Part shown: positions 43,777 through 52,843 of the stretch, one piece after another
Position numbering within the stretch: the stretch's first letter is position 1
Layout: the number at the start of each line of letters is the position of its first letter
Assembly: GCA_030388725.1 (NCBI GenBank)
Contig: CP128857.1
Location: 1,488,001 to 1,552,000 of the forward strand
Source of the DNA: Prodigiosinella aquatilis
GTDB taxonomy: Bacteria > Pseudomonadota > Gammaproteobacteria > Enterobacterales > Enterobacteriaceae
Length of the DNA stretch: 64,000 bases
Direction of reading: 5' to 3'
Program-made: the position numbers and the translations under genes
Notes under the pieces: model-generated
What the model was told of the DNA's origin: nothing
Database searches by the model: none
What the model saw: only the letters and a program-made list of their open reading frames with translations

Positions 43777-44076
43777 AGAAGAGACTCCCTTGATTCACTC
43801 TTGGTTTGAAGTGAACAATATTCAGATTAATCGGCAGCAATCAGAGGGGGTATGTTGTCGCATTACAACTGCACCATGATGACCACCTGCCGTGTCAGTA
43901 CCAATGATTTAGCATCAAAATGCTATAACAATTCAATATCGTTTAATAAAAAAAGCCTTTGTGCTATCGAATATTCATTTTTAATAGGAATTTGATGCGT
44001 ATTGTTCAAAACAGATAGAAAGAAATGCCTGAATTTTGGAGATTCGATAATCGGGTCTTATGGTGGAAAACCAAAC
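43777..44076. promoter_or_regulatory. asnB upstream region
   Basis: 300 bp between nagC and asnB, AT-rich in its centre (about 43930-43990). An AGC...GGCT/T7 stretch (near 43950) is a poor terminator candidate for nagC. No ORF or recognised RNA. Confidence 0.4.
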
Positions 44077-45300
44077 TTAATGATTTTCAAGTAAACGTTG
44101 GAGCAAGACACCGTTAAGCATGGCACGTTTGACCAAGGCAAATGCACCGATAGCAGAAAGATGCTGTAGTTCGGAAATGACAATCGGCAAATTATTACGG
44201 AAGTCTTTTAGTACCTGGGTATTAACGCAGCGTTGAATCGCTGGCAGCAGAATTTTTTCAGCTTCGGCGATTTCACCGGCAATCACGACCCGTTGCGGAT
44301 TGAACAGGTTAACCGCAATCGATATTGCTTTTCCCAGATTTTGCCCCGCATGTTCAATTACCTCACGTGCGAGTGCATCGCCACGGTTGGCCGCTTTGCA
44401 GATAGCAGAAATCTGACATTCTTCTGGTGTCAGCTTGCTCGGATAGCCTTGTTCAAGCAAATTTCGTATCCGTTTCTCAATGGCCGCATTGGAGACTACC
44501 GTTTCCAGACAACCAAAATTTCCGCAGTGACAACGCTCGCCCAATGGATCTATTTGGATATGACCGATTTCTCCGACATTACCGTTGCTGCCGAGAAAAA
44601 TCTGTCCATTGACCAGAATACCGGCTCCAGTGCCACGATGTACGCGTATCAGTATCGAATCCTGACAATCCTGGGTGGCACCGAAGTAGTGTTCAGCCAG
44701 TGCCAGGCTACGGATATCGTGACCGACAAAACTGTGAGTCTTGAAGTGCTGTTGCAGGTGTTGGACCAATGGCCAATTATCAATACTGATATGTGGCATA
44801 TAACGCACCATTCCCGCGAACGGATCGACCAGACCAGGTAGTACAACTGAAATGGCAATCAGTTCACGGATGCGGCGCTGATGGGTGTCAATGAAGTGGT
44901 CGATGGCTTTAAATAGTGCGGTTTCCAACGTTTCCTGGGTTTTTTCTGGCAGGCCGTAATGTTCTTCTGCCAGCATTCGTCCCTGTAGGTTGTAAAGTGC
45001 GATCGTGGCATCGTAACGACCAAGCCTTACTGCCACGGTATGGAAAGGGCGGGTTTCACAAATAATGGAGATGGCACGACGTCCTCCAGTGGAGGCTTGT
45101 TGGTCAACTTCCTTTATGAACCCGCGTTCAAGTAGCTGGCGGGTAATTTTGGTAACGCTAGCGGGGGCAAGTTGACTCAGTTCCGCGATTTGTATCCGTG
45201 AGATTGGGCCTTGCTGGTCAATCAGTCGGTATACCACCGCGCTATTGAGTTGCTTAACCAGATCAATATTCCCTATCTGTGTCTGTCCGCTTGTGCTCAT
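44077..45300 (-). CDS. nagC: N-acetylglucosamine repressor NagC
   Basis: A 407 aa ROK-family repressor (E. coli 406). N-terminal helix-turn-helix GPISRIQIAELSQLAPASVTKITRQL (split here: residues about 31-57), then a sugar-kinase-like fold with the ROK zinc motif CHCGNFGCLE. It represses nag genes and is released by GlcNAc-6-phosphate. It follows nagA by 7 bp. Confidence 0.95.
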   Translation of the reverse strand: MSTSGQTQIGNIDLVKQLNSAVVYRLIDQQGPISRIQIAELSQLAPASVTKITRQLLERGFIKEVDQQASTGGRRAISIICETRPFHTVAVRLGRYDATIALYNLQGRMLAEEHYGLPEKTQETLETALFKAIDHFIDTHQRRIRELIAISVVLPGLVDPFAGMVRYMPHISIDNWPLVQHLQQHFKTHSFVGHDIRSLALAEHYFGATQDCQDSILIRVHRGTGAGILVNGQIFLGSNGNVGEIGHIQIDPLGERCHCGNFGCLETVVSNAAIEKRIRNLLEQGYPSKLTPEECQISAICKAANRGDALAREVIEHAGQNLGKAISIAVNLFNPQRVVIAGEIAEAEKILLPAIQRCVNTQVLKDFRNNLPIVISELQHLSAIGAFALVKRAMLNGVLLQRLLENH

Positions 45301-45307
45301 TAAAACG

Positions 45308-46462
45308 TTACTCGCCTGTGGTCAATACTTCTTCACCATTCACAAAAGTATTGACGATGTGATAATCACGGGTGAATACCGTCAGATTGGCTACTTTACC
45401 ACATTCAATACTGCCTAATCTGCCGTCTTCACCGATAGCACGCGCAGGGTACAGTGTTGCCATTCGGAGTGCTTCATCCAGAGCGATACCCGCCTGATCT
45501 ACGCAATTTTGCACAGCTTTAATCATGGTGAGCGCGGATCCGCTCAAGGTGCCGTTCTCATCCACACAGATGCCGTCGCGGTAGTATATGGTTTTACCAG
45601 CAAAAATGAATCGATCAATATCAGCGCCAGCTGGTGCGGTGGCATCAGTAACCAGCACCAGCTTGTCACCTTTGATGCGTTTGCTGTTGCGGATATTAGC
45701 CCAACTGACGTGATAACCATCAGCAATGACGCCACAGTAAATCTCAGGCGCATCGTAGACAGCACCTACTAGCCCTGGCTCACGCCCGGCCAGATAAGGC
45801 ATGGCGTTAAACAGATGCGTCGCACAGCGAATACCAGCGGCAAAACCACGTTTGGCCTCGTTCCAGGTCGCGTTTGAATGCCCTGCGGAAACGACAATAC
45901 CAGCGTGGGTCAATTGCTGAATAACTGTCGAGGCAACCATCTCTGGCGCCAGAGTGATTTTGCTGATGACATCGGCATTCTCACAGAGGAAATTCACCAG
46001 TTCTGGATCTGGCTGACGGATAAGCGTTGCATCATGAGTCCCTCTTTTTACCGGGTTCAGCCACGGGCCCTCAATATGCAAACCCAGTGCTTGATGATGA
46101 TTTTGTGCCAGCCAGGCACGCATGACTTCAACACTGTGCTTTATTAACGCATCGGAAGCAGTAATGAGCGTGGGTAAAAAGCTGGTGCAACCGTGCTTCA
46201 CATTGGTCCGTTGCATTATTTCCAGCGTTTTCACCGAGATGGTTTGCAAAGAGTCGTTAAACTGAACACCACCGCAACCGTTAAGTTGAAGATCAATAAA
46301 TCCGGGGGCGATCAAGGCACCGGAAATATCACGTGTTTCCAGCCCGGAGGGCAGTTCATTGACGGGACAAACATTGTCTATCAGGCCGTTGGCGATAACG
46401 ACAGCATGATCGTCGAGTACCTGATGGCCAGTAAAAATACGACCATTAATTAAAGCGTACAT
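45308..46462 (-). CDS. nagA: N-acetylglucosamine-6-phosphate deacetylase
   Basis: A 384 aa metal-dependent deacetylase (E. coli 382) that makes glucosamine-6-phosphate from GlcNAc-6-P. Metal and catalytic motifs: GFIDLQLNGCGG, HIEGPWLNP, VSAGHSNATW, ATHLFNAMP and the catalytic Asp in LVTDATAPAG. GGAG lies upstream of the ATG. Between nagB and nagC. Confidence 0.96.
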   Translation of the reverse strand: MYALINGRIFTGHQVLDDHAVVIANGLIDNVCPVNELPSGLETRDISGALIAPGFIDLQLNGCGGVQFNDSLQTISVKTLEIMQRTNVKHGCTSFLPTLITASDALIKHSVEVMRAWLAQNHHQALGLHIEGPWLNPVKRGTHDATLIRQPDPELVNFLCENADVISKITLAPEMVASTVIQQLTHAGIVVSAGHSNATWNEAKRGFAAGIRCATHLFNAMPYLAGREPGLVGAVYDAPEIYCGVIADGYHVSWANIRNSKRIKGDKLVLVTDATAPAGADIDRFIFAGKTIYYRDGICVDENGTLSGSALTMIKAVQNCVDQAGIALDEALRMATLYPARAIGEDGRLGSIECGKVANLTVFTRDYHIVNTFVNGEEVLTTGE

Positions 46463-46483
46463 TGTGAGCTCCCGGCTTAGCGA

Positions 46484-47284
46484 TTAAAGGTTTTTGATAC
46501 TTTCAGCTTCCAATTCGCGGAAATATTTAACGGTTTTCACCTTCAGTTCCATGGTGGAGGGTTCGTCACATACCATAAGCGCTTTGGCATGAAGCTGTAG
46601 GCAACTGATGGTCCACATATGGTTCACATTGCCTTCTACTGCGGCCTGGAGTGCCTGAGCTTTGTTGCGTCCACTGACCAGAATCATGACTTCTTCGGCA
46701 TCCAGTAATGTACCCACGCCAACAGTTAATGCATATTTGGGGACTTGATTGACGTCACCGCCAAAAAAGCGTGAATTGGCAATACGGGTCTCTTCAGTCA
46801 GTGTTTTGATGCGTGTTCGGGAAACCAGGGACGATGCCGGTTCATTAAACGCGATATGTCCATCATTCCCTACGCCCCCCATGAACAGACGGATCTTACC
46901 GTAAGACTTGATTTTCTCTTCGTAACGCTGACATTCAACAGCAATATCTTCAGCGTTGCCGTTCAACAGGTTAATATTTTCCTGCGGAATATCAATGTGA
47001 TTGAAAAAATTTTGATACATGAATGTGCGATAACTTTCCGGATGATCAGGTGGTAGTCCTACATATTCATCCATATTGAAGGTCACCACATGTTTAAAGC
47101 TGACTTCACCCGCGTTAAACAGTTCGATCAGCGATTTATATGCTTCCAACGGAGAACTGCCTGTAGGAAGGCCAAGCACAAACGGTTTGTCTGCCGTAGG
47201 GCTGGCATCATTGATGCGCTGTACAATATATCGTGCAGCCCATTTACCTACATGTGCTGCGGTGGCTAAAGGAATCAGTCTCAT
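46484..47284 (-). CDS. nagB: glucosamine-6-phosphate deaminase
   Basis: A 266 aa enzyme, same length as E. coli NagB. It converts glucosamine-6-P to fructose-6-P and ammonia and is activated by GlcNAc-6-P. Asp72 (FNMDEYVG), Asp141 and His143 (VGNDGHIAFNEP) are in their family positions. The ATG at 47284 (MRLIPLATAAHVG) is the family start; a longer frame begins at 47344. Confidence 0.97.
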   Translation of the reverse strand: MRLIPLATAAHVGKWAARYIVQRINDASPTADKPFVLGLPTGSSPLEAYKSLIELFNAGEVSFKHVVTFNMDEYVGLPPDHPESYRTFMYQNFFNHIDIPQENINLLNGNAEDIAVECQRYEEKIKSYGKIRLFMGGVGNDGHIAFNEPASSLVSRTRIKTLTEETRIANSRFFGGDVNQVPKYALTVGVGTLLDAEEVMILVSGRNKAQALQAAVEGNVNHMWTISCLQLHAKALMVCDEPSTMELKVKTVKYFRELEAESIKNL

Positions 47285-47716
47285 AAAGGGTTCTCCTGGC
47301 GGATTGGTGAGGTAATCGAATTTAAGTATGAGGGGAAAGAACACAATGGGTGCGTTTCCTCACCTTCATAGTATGTCTGTAGTGTAACTTGTTTTTTTGT
47401 GTCTTTAAATAAGTGGCAAAAATATAGTGTCATAAACTTTTTGTATGTGCTTTTTTGGTGATTTTTATCACATAATGATTGAGTTTAATTTTCAAGGCGA
47501 ATTATTTTTTTACACTCCATGGTCAGGCTAGCCTGAGACTTTCTGTTGCTTGCTTAAGCGGATTGATTGCCAGAGGCAACACGAAACGAGGAATACTCGA
47601 TTTTGTAAATACCCAGGGTAATCCGGTTACTTGACTGTGTTGTGTATTGAATGGCGTTTTATGGCAGATAAATATGATTGGCTGTGTTATTTGCCCACAA
47701 GGGAAGAGAGGGGAAG
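47285..47716. promoter_or_regulatory. divergent nagB/nagE control region
   Basis: 432 bp of AT-rich DNA between nagBAC and nagE. GGTGA-TTTTTA-TCACA at 47457-47472 matches the CRP consensus at nine of ten key bases. An imperfect palindrome, TTAATTTTC-AAG-GCGAATTA-like, at about 47485-47505 has the A/T arms of a NagC-type operator. In E. coli this gap is controlled by NagC looping and CRP, so both sites are expected. Confidence 0.5.
47457..47472. promoter_or_regulatory. CRP-binding site candidate
   Basis: GGTGATTTTTATCACA: two half-sites (GGTGA and TCACA) separated by 6 bp, one mismatch from TGTGA-N6-TCACA. Located 172 bp before nagB and 245 bp before nagE. Confidence 0.65.
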
Positions 47717-49207
47717 GTGAGTATATTAAGCTATTTACAAAGAATAGGTCGGGCGTTGATGGTGCCTGTCGCAACACTACCTGCCGCCGCCATTCTGATG
47801 GGCGTGGGTTACTGGATTGATCCGGCTGGTTGGGGTAGCCAAAGTGCTTTGGCTGCTCTTTTTATCAAGTCTGGATCTGCCATTATTGAACATATGGCAG
47901 TGTTGTTCGCAGTAGGTGTGGCCTATGGCATGTCTAAAGATAAAGATGGTGCGGCTGCATTGTCTGGATTTGTGGGCTACCTGGTGGTGACCACGTTGTG
48001 TTCACCCGCGGCGGTTGCCATGATCCAAAAGATTCCACTGGCGCAGGTACCCGCTGCATTCGGAAAAATTGAGAATCAGTTCATTGGTATTCTGGTCGGG
48101 GTGATCTCCGCTGAATTATACAATCGATTCAGCGGTGTTGAATTGCCAAAAGCGCTGTCTTTCTTCAGTGGCCGTCGCCTGGTGCCTATTTTGACCTCGT
48201 TGCTGATGATTGTGGTGGCGTTCGCGCTGATGCTTATCTGGCCAGTGATTTACAATGCGCTGGTTACGTTTGGTGAACATATCCAGCAGTTGGGATCGGT
48301 TGGTGCAGGCATTTATGCATTCTTTAACCGTCTGCTGATACCCGTTGGATTACATCATGCGCTTAACTCGGTGTTTTGGTTCGATGTGGCGGGTATTAAT
48401 GACATCCCCAATTTTTTGAGTGGCCAGCAGGCAATTGATGCCGGGAAAGCCATCCCGGGGATTACCGGACGTTATCAGGCTGGTTTTTTCCCGATCATGA
48501 TGTTTGGTTTGCCGGGCGCTGCGTTGGCGATTTACCACTGTGCGCGTCCTGAAAATCGTAGCCGGGTGGCCGGTATCATGCTAGCGGCGGCTTTTGCGTC
48601 ATTTTTTACGGGGATTACTGAACCGCTTGAGTTTTCCTTTATGTTTGTAGCTCCGGTGCTGTACGTATTGCATGCGATATTGACCGGGATTTCAGTCTTT
48701 ATTGCCGCCAGTATGCACTGGATTGCCGGATTTGGATTTAGTGCGGGTCTGGTGGATATGGTGCTTTCGTCCCGTAATCCGTTGGCGACACACTGGTATA
48801 TGTTGATTCCGCAGGGATTCGTGTTCTTTATCATCTATTATGTCGTATTCCGCTTCACCATTATCCGCTTTAACCTGATGACGCCTGGACGAGAGCTTCC
48901 TGTTGATGTTGCTGCAACTGGAGGCGGTGAGGTTAGTCATACAGTGGTGACAAACTCATCAGACAGTCGGGTGTTGGCCAGTGGCTACTTGCAGGCGGTT
49001 GGTGGAAAGGAAAATCTGACTGGTATTGATGCCTGTATTACTCGTTTACGTCTGAATGTGAAGGATTCGGCTATTGTTAATGATGCTCAGGCCAAACAGC
49101 TGGGGGCTGCCGGGGTTATTCGTCTGAATAAGCAGAGTGTTCAGATTGTGGTGGGAACTCAGGCGGAAAGCATCGCTGCTGCTATGCGTGAAGTAAGTGA
49201 AGAATAG
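47717..49207 (+). CDS. nagE: PTS N-acetylglucosamine-specific IICB component
   Basis: A 496 aa inner-membrane PTS permease that imports and phosphorylates GlcNAc. The IIC domain (about 1-370) has GVGYWIDPAG, RLLIPVGLHHALN and the loop TGITEPLEFSFMF. The IIB domain (about 410-490) has the phosphorylated Cys in IDACITRLRLNV. It ends in MREVSEE: the C-terminal IIA domain of the 648 aa E. coli NagE is absent, and no IIA reading frame follows, so phosphate must come from Crr or another IIA. The start is GTG at 47717 after AGGGG; the longer frame to 47678 is not conserved. Confidence 0.92.
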   Translation: MSILSYLQRIGRALMVPVATLPAAAILMGVGYWIDPAGWGSQSALAALFIKSGSAIIEHMAVLFAVGVAYGMSKDKDGAAALSGFVGYLVVTTLCSPAAVAMIQKIPLAQVPAAFGKIENQFIGILVGVISAELYNRFSGVELPKALSFFSGRRLVPILTSLLMIVVAFALMLIWPVIYNALVTFGEHIQQLGSVGAGIYAFFNRLLIPVGLHHALNSVFWFDVAGINDIPNFLSGQQAIDAGKAIPGITGRYQAGFFPIMMFGLPGAALAIYHCARPENRSRVAGIMLAAAFASFFTGITEPLEFSFMFVAPVLYVLHAILTGISVFIAASMHWIAGFGFSAGLVDMVLSSRNPLATHWYMLIPQGFVFFIIYYVVFRFTIIRFNLMTPGRELPVDVAATGGGEVSHTVVTNSSDSRVLASGYLQAVGGKENLTGIDACITRLRLNVKDSAIVNDAQAKQLGAAGVIRLNKQSVQIVVGTQAESIAAAMREVSEE

Positions 49208-49245
49208 TATAGTGGTATTGACACATTAAGATGTTGTGGTTATCG

Positions 49246-49278
49246 GCGGGATGAGAAGAAAAGCTCATCCCGCTTTCT
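49246..49278 (+). terminator. intrinsic terminator of nagE
   Basis: GCGGGATGAG (49246-49255) and CTCATCCCGC (49264-49273) are perfect 10 bp arms with an 8 nt loop, followed by TTTCTATTC, 38 bp after the stop. Confidence 0.85.
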
Positions 49279-49385
49279 ATTCTCCCTATTTTCGTGCAAT
49301 TAGGTGAAACAAACGGTTGTTTCCCGACGAGGCTTGTTGGATCATTAGTGGTTATATGTCGTTTTTCGTATTTGAGGAATCAAGC

Positions 49386-51044
49386 ATGAGTGAGGCTGAA
49401 GCCCGCCCAACTAACTTTATCCGCCAGATTATCGATGAAGATCTGGCTTCCGGTAAGCATGATCATATTCAGACGCGTTTTCCTCCTGAGCCGAATGGTT
49501 ATTTGCATATTGGTCACGCTAAATCGATCTGCCTGAATTTTGGTATTGCTGATGATTACAACGGCCAATGCAATTTGCGTTTTGATGATACCAATCCGGT
49601 AAAAGAAGATATCGAGTACGTTGAATCTATCAAGCATGATGTCCAGTGGCTGGGTTTTTCCTGGAGTGGTGACATACATTACTCCTCAGATTACTTTGAC
49701 CAATTGCATCTTTATGCCGTCGAGTTGATTAGTAAAGGATTGGCGTATGTGGATGAGCTCACGCCTGAACAAATTCGTGAATACCGTGGTACGTTGACTT
49801 CACCGGGGAGAAACAGTCCTCATCGTGACCGCTCTGTGCAGGAAAACCTGACGTTGTTTGAAAAAATGCGCAACGGTGGTTTTGCCGAAGGTATGGCATG
49901 TCTGCGTGCAAAAATTGACATGGCATCACCATTTATCGTGATGCGTGATCCCGTGTTGTACCGGATTAAATTTGCTGAGCATCATCAAACCGGCAATAAA
50001 TGGTGCATCTATCCGATGTATGACTTCACCCACTGCATCTCCGATGCAGTGGAAGGCGTAACACATTCGTTATGTACACTGGAGTTTCAGGACAATCGTC
50101 GTTTGTATGACTGGGTGCTTGATAATATCACTATCCCGTGTCACCCACGCCAGTACGAATTCTCGCGCTTGAATCTTGAATACGCTGTAATGTCCAAGCG
50201 TAAGTTGAATCAGTTGGTTACTGAACAGGTAGTGGAAGGTTGGGATGATCCGCGTATGCCGACGATTTCCGGACTACGCCGTCGTGGCTATACTGCTTCG
50301 TCTATCCGTGAATTTTGCCGTCGTATTGGTGTAACCAAACAAGATAACAATGTTGAAATGGCAGCGTTGGAATCTTGTATCCGTGACGATCTGAATGACA
50401 ATGCGCCACGCGCAATGGCAGTGCTGAACCCGGTAAAAGTAGTGATCGAAAATCTGCCTATGGATCACGAAGAATGGGTAACGATGCCACATCATCCTAA
50501 TAAACCGGAGATGGGCTCGCGTCAGGTGGCTTTTAGCCGTGAAGTTTATATCGATCGTGCCGACTTCCGCGAAGAAGCGAACAAGCAGTATAAACGTCTG
50601 GTATTGGGTAAAGAAGTTCGCCTGCGCAATGCCTATGTGATTAGGGCCGAGCATATTGAGAAAGATGAACAGGGTGTGATCACCACCATTTATTGTCGTT
50701 ACGACCCCGAAACGTTGAGTAAAGATCCATCGGATGGACGTAAGGTAAAAGGGGTGATCCACTGGGTTTCTGCAGTACATGCTATTCCTGCAGAGTTTCG
50801 TCTGTATGATCGCTTGTTTAGTGTCCCGAATCCTGGGGCTGCAGAAGATGTCCTCTCTACTATTAATCCTGATTCGTTGATCATTGAGCATGGTTTTGTT
50901 GAGGCCAGTCTGGCTAATGCTAAAGCGGAAAAAGCCTATCAGTTTGAACGTGAAGGATATTTTTGCGCAGACCGCGTCTATTCCAGTACAGAAAATCTGG
51001 TATTTAACCGTACAGTAGGATTGCGAGATACCTGGGTTGGTTAA
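49386..51044 (+). CDS. glnS: glutaminyl-tRNA synthetase
   Basis: A 552 aa class I synthetase (E. coli 554). HIGH motif in GYLHIGHAKS near residue 40; KMSKS equivalent VMSKRK near 270. It charges the three tRNA-Gln species of this window. The ATG at 49386 (MSEAEARPTNFIRQII) follows GAGGAA and is the family start; the frame to 49317 is longer only by chance. Confidence 0.97.
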   Translation: MSEAEARPTNFIRQIIDEDLASGKHDHIQTRFPPEPNGYLHIGHAKSICLNFGIADDYNGQCNLRFDDTNPVKEDIEYVESIKHDVQWLGFSWSGDIHYSSDYFDQLHLYAVELISKGLAYVDELTPEQIREYRGTLTSPGRNSPHRDRSVQENLTLFEKMRNGGFAEGMACLRAKIDMASPFIVMRDPVLYRIKFAEHHQTGNKWCIYPMYDFTHCISDAVEGVTHSLCTLEFQDNRRLYDWVLDNITIPCHPRQYEFSRLNLEYAVMSKRKLNQLVTEQVVEGWDDPRMPTISGLRRRGYTASSIREFCRRIGVTKQDNNVEMAALESCIRDDLNDNAPRAMAVLNPVKVVIENLPMDHEEWVTMPHHPNKPEMGSRQVAFSREVYIDRADFREEANKQYKRLVLGKEVRLRNAYVIRAEHIEKDEQGVITTIYCRYDPETLSKDPSDGRKVKGVIHWVSAVHAIPAEFRLYDRLFSVPNPGAAEDVLSTINPDSLIIEHGFVEASLANAKAEKAYQFEREGYFCADRVYSSTENLVFNRTVGLRDTWVG

Positions 51045-51069
51045 GCGGGAAAGCAGGACTGTATACAGA

Positions 51070-51102
51070 AAAAATAAAACCGCCGCGGCGGTTTTATTTT
51101 TT
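51070..51102. terminator. bidirectional terminator, glnS / fur
   Basis: AAAATAAAACCGCC (51071-51084) pairs with the complement GGCGGTTTTATTTT (51087-51100), ending in T runs on both strands. It lies between the convergent glnS and fur stops. Confidence 0.9.
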
Positions 51103-51116
51103 GCAGAAGATTTATT

Positions 51117-51563
51117 TTATCGTTCGTCGTGAATACTTTCATCTTCACGGCAATTACCATCGGTACAGTGGCCATACAGATATAAGCTGTGATTGGTAAG
51201 TTTTATACCATGTTTTTCAGCGATTTCACGTTGGCGGGCTTCAATGAATTCATCACGAAATTCAATGACGCGGCCACAATCCAGGCAGATCAGATGGTCA
51301 TGATGGTGCTGTTGGGTCAATTCAAAGACAGATTTTCCGCCTTCAAAGTTATGACGGGTCACAATACCCGCATCGTCGAACTGGTTAAGTACACGATAAA
51401 CTGTAGCCAAACCAATTTCTTCACCCATATCAATCAGCTTTTTGTATAAGTCTTCCGCGCTGACATGGTGGCATGTAGGGTCCTGTAACACTTCCAGAAT
51501 TTTGAGTCTTGGGAGTGTTACTTTCAGGCCAGCCTTCTTTAATGCGGTGTTGTTGTCAGTCAT
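51117..51563 (-). CDS. fur: ferric uptake regulator
   Basis: A 148 aa metalloregulator, the same length as E. coli Fur. Winged helix with HHVSAEDLYKKL and GLATVYRVLNQFDDAG; metal ligands in HHHDHLICLDCGRVIEF (about 87-103) and the C-terminal Cys pair in GHCTDGNC. With Fe2+ it represses iron-uptake genes. fldA lies upstream on the same strand, as in E. coli; a 334 bp gap separates them. Confidence 0.97.
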   Translation of the reverse strand: MTDNNTALKKAGLKVTLPRLKILEVLQDPTCHHVSAEDLYKKLIDMGEEIGLATVYRVLNQFDDAGIVTRHNFEGGKSVFELTQQHHHDHLICLDCGRVIEFRDEFIEARQREIAEKHGIKLTNHSLYLYGHCTDGNCREDESIHDER

Positions 51564-51897
51564 GCGGATTTAGTCCTGTTACTCTACTTTATCAAGGGAG
51601 GCTACCTAGCCTAATATTATCGGTCGGCTCAAAAAAGGTTATGTGTCTCAATTATAGAACTGCATATTCAAAATAGAAACAACGGAATCCTAACCATATT
51701 ATTCTTGCCTAGCGGGGCGGTCTATAACGTAATGCCTTGTTGATTAGCGAAATATTATGATGATTTCGGCAAACCGATAGCGTCATTGTACCTTGCCATT
51801 GCGAAAAGTTAAAAAAATGTATCTACTTCTGTAATAGTTTTTCGCTATTGATGTGGCTCCGGCGCAAAATATTGCCAGAGCCAAAAGAGGACATGAT
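51564..51897. promoter_or_regulatory. fldA-fur intergenic region
   Basis: 334 bp holding the fur promoter and the fldA 3' end. I looked for a short coupled leader ORF like E. coli uof before fur and found only a 9-codon ATG frame that does not reach the fur start. A GGCTC/GAGCC stem (about 51855-51882) just beyond the fldA stop has no T run. Confidence 0.4.
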
Positions 51898-52425
51898 TCA
51901 GGCAAGAAGTCCTTTCAGATCTAGCTCGTCGCTGATTTTTGTAACCCAGGTATTGACGCGTTCACTGGTCAGCTCCGGCTGACGATCTTCATCAATGGCC
52001 AGACCAATAAAATGGTCATCATCCACCAGACCTTTAGATGCTTCAAAGTGGTAGCCCTCTGTCGGCCAGTTGCCCACGATAATGGCTCCATGTGGCTCAA
52101 TAATGTCGCGTATGGTGCCCATGGCATCGCAGAAATATTCAGCATAATCTTCCTGATCACCGCAGCCAAACAGGGCTACCAACTTACCGGAAAAGTCGAT
52201 TTCTTCCAGTGTTGGGAAAAAATCATCCCAGTCACATTGGGCCTCACCGTAATACCAGGTTGGAATCCCCAGCAGTAAAATGTCAAAACGTTCTAGATCT
52301 TCTTTACTGCTTTTGGCGATGTCATGAACCTCGGCAACTTCTGTTCCCAGTTGTTGTTGGATCATCTTGGCAATGTTTTCGGTATTGCCAGTATCACTGC
52401 CAAAGAAAATTCCTATGAGTGCCAT
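51898..52425 (-). CDS. fldA: flavodoxin I
   Basis: A 175 aa FMN electron carrier (E. coli 176) that feeds radical-SAM enzymes such as LipA and MiaB in this window. The phosphate loop GSDTGNTENIA is near residue 10, with IPTWYYGEAQCDWDD and FGCGDQEDYAEYFCDA framing the FMN. The ATG at 52425 (MALIGIFFGSDTG) is the family start. Upstream of fur as in E. coli. Confidence 0.96.
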   Translation of the reverse strand: MALIGIFFGSDTGNTENIAKMIQQQLGTEVAEVHDIAKSSKEDLERFDILLLGIPTWYYGEAQCDWDDFFPTLEEIDFSGKLVALFGCGDQEDYAEYFCDAMGTIRDIIEPHGAIIVGNWPTEGYHFEASKGLVDDDHFIGLAIDEDRQPELTSERVNTWVTKISDELDLKGLLA

Positions 52426-52843
52426 GAATAAAATAACCTCTTGATTCTTAATGGTATGATGACCTTTGCCATCACTGATCGAGTAATAATAGCAGACACT
52501 TTCCGCATGAGAAACTTGAATATCGGTATACACATTGTTCTAAGATGAGAAAATGATTAGCTGTTCTTCTCTTTTTGGGTAGATGGTTTTTTAATTTTTT
52601 AAAAAAAACCAAATGTATTATCTGCTTGAAAGCACTATCAATATGCTTAATTTGTAAAATTTTATAACTATAAAATCACAATTTATCGTTAAATATTCCT
52701 CTAATTATGTCGATTAAAGAGGAAGGTACTTCTTTATTTTTATTTCAGCATACAACAAAGTCAAGGTCGTAAAAATGCACTTTGTTTAATGTTGGCTAGT
52801 TATCACAACATCTTCCCTATGTTGCTAGGTCTGGAGACTACAT
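52426..52843. promoter_or_regulatory. divergent fldA/chemoreceptor region
   Basis: 418 bp, very AT-rich from 52580 to 52760. It carries the fldA promoter (minus) and a sigma-28-like promoter for the chemoreceptor gene (plus, 52690-52716). No ORF. Confidence 0.5.
52690..52716 (+). promoter_or_regulatory. sigma-28 (FliA) type promoter
   Basis: TAAA at 52690-52693, a spacer of exactly 15 bp, then GTCGATTA at 52709-52716. This matches TAAA-N15-GCCGATAA with two mismatches in the -10, which is the flagellar class III promoter form. It lies about 120 bp before the chemoreceptor start. Confidence 0.7.

Noticed and set aside
49208..49245. possible frameshifted IIA domain after nagE
   Set aside because: Only 38 bp separate the stop from a strong terminator, and no IIA-like peptide appears in any frame before glnS.
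50274..50891. 205-codon minus-strand ORF inside glnS
   Set aside because: Antisense shadow of GlnS; low-quality composition and no recognisable domain.
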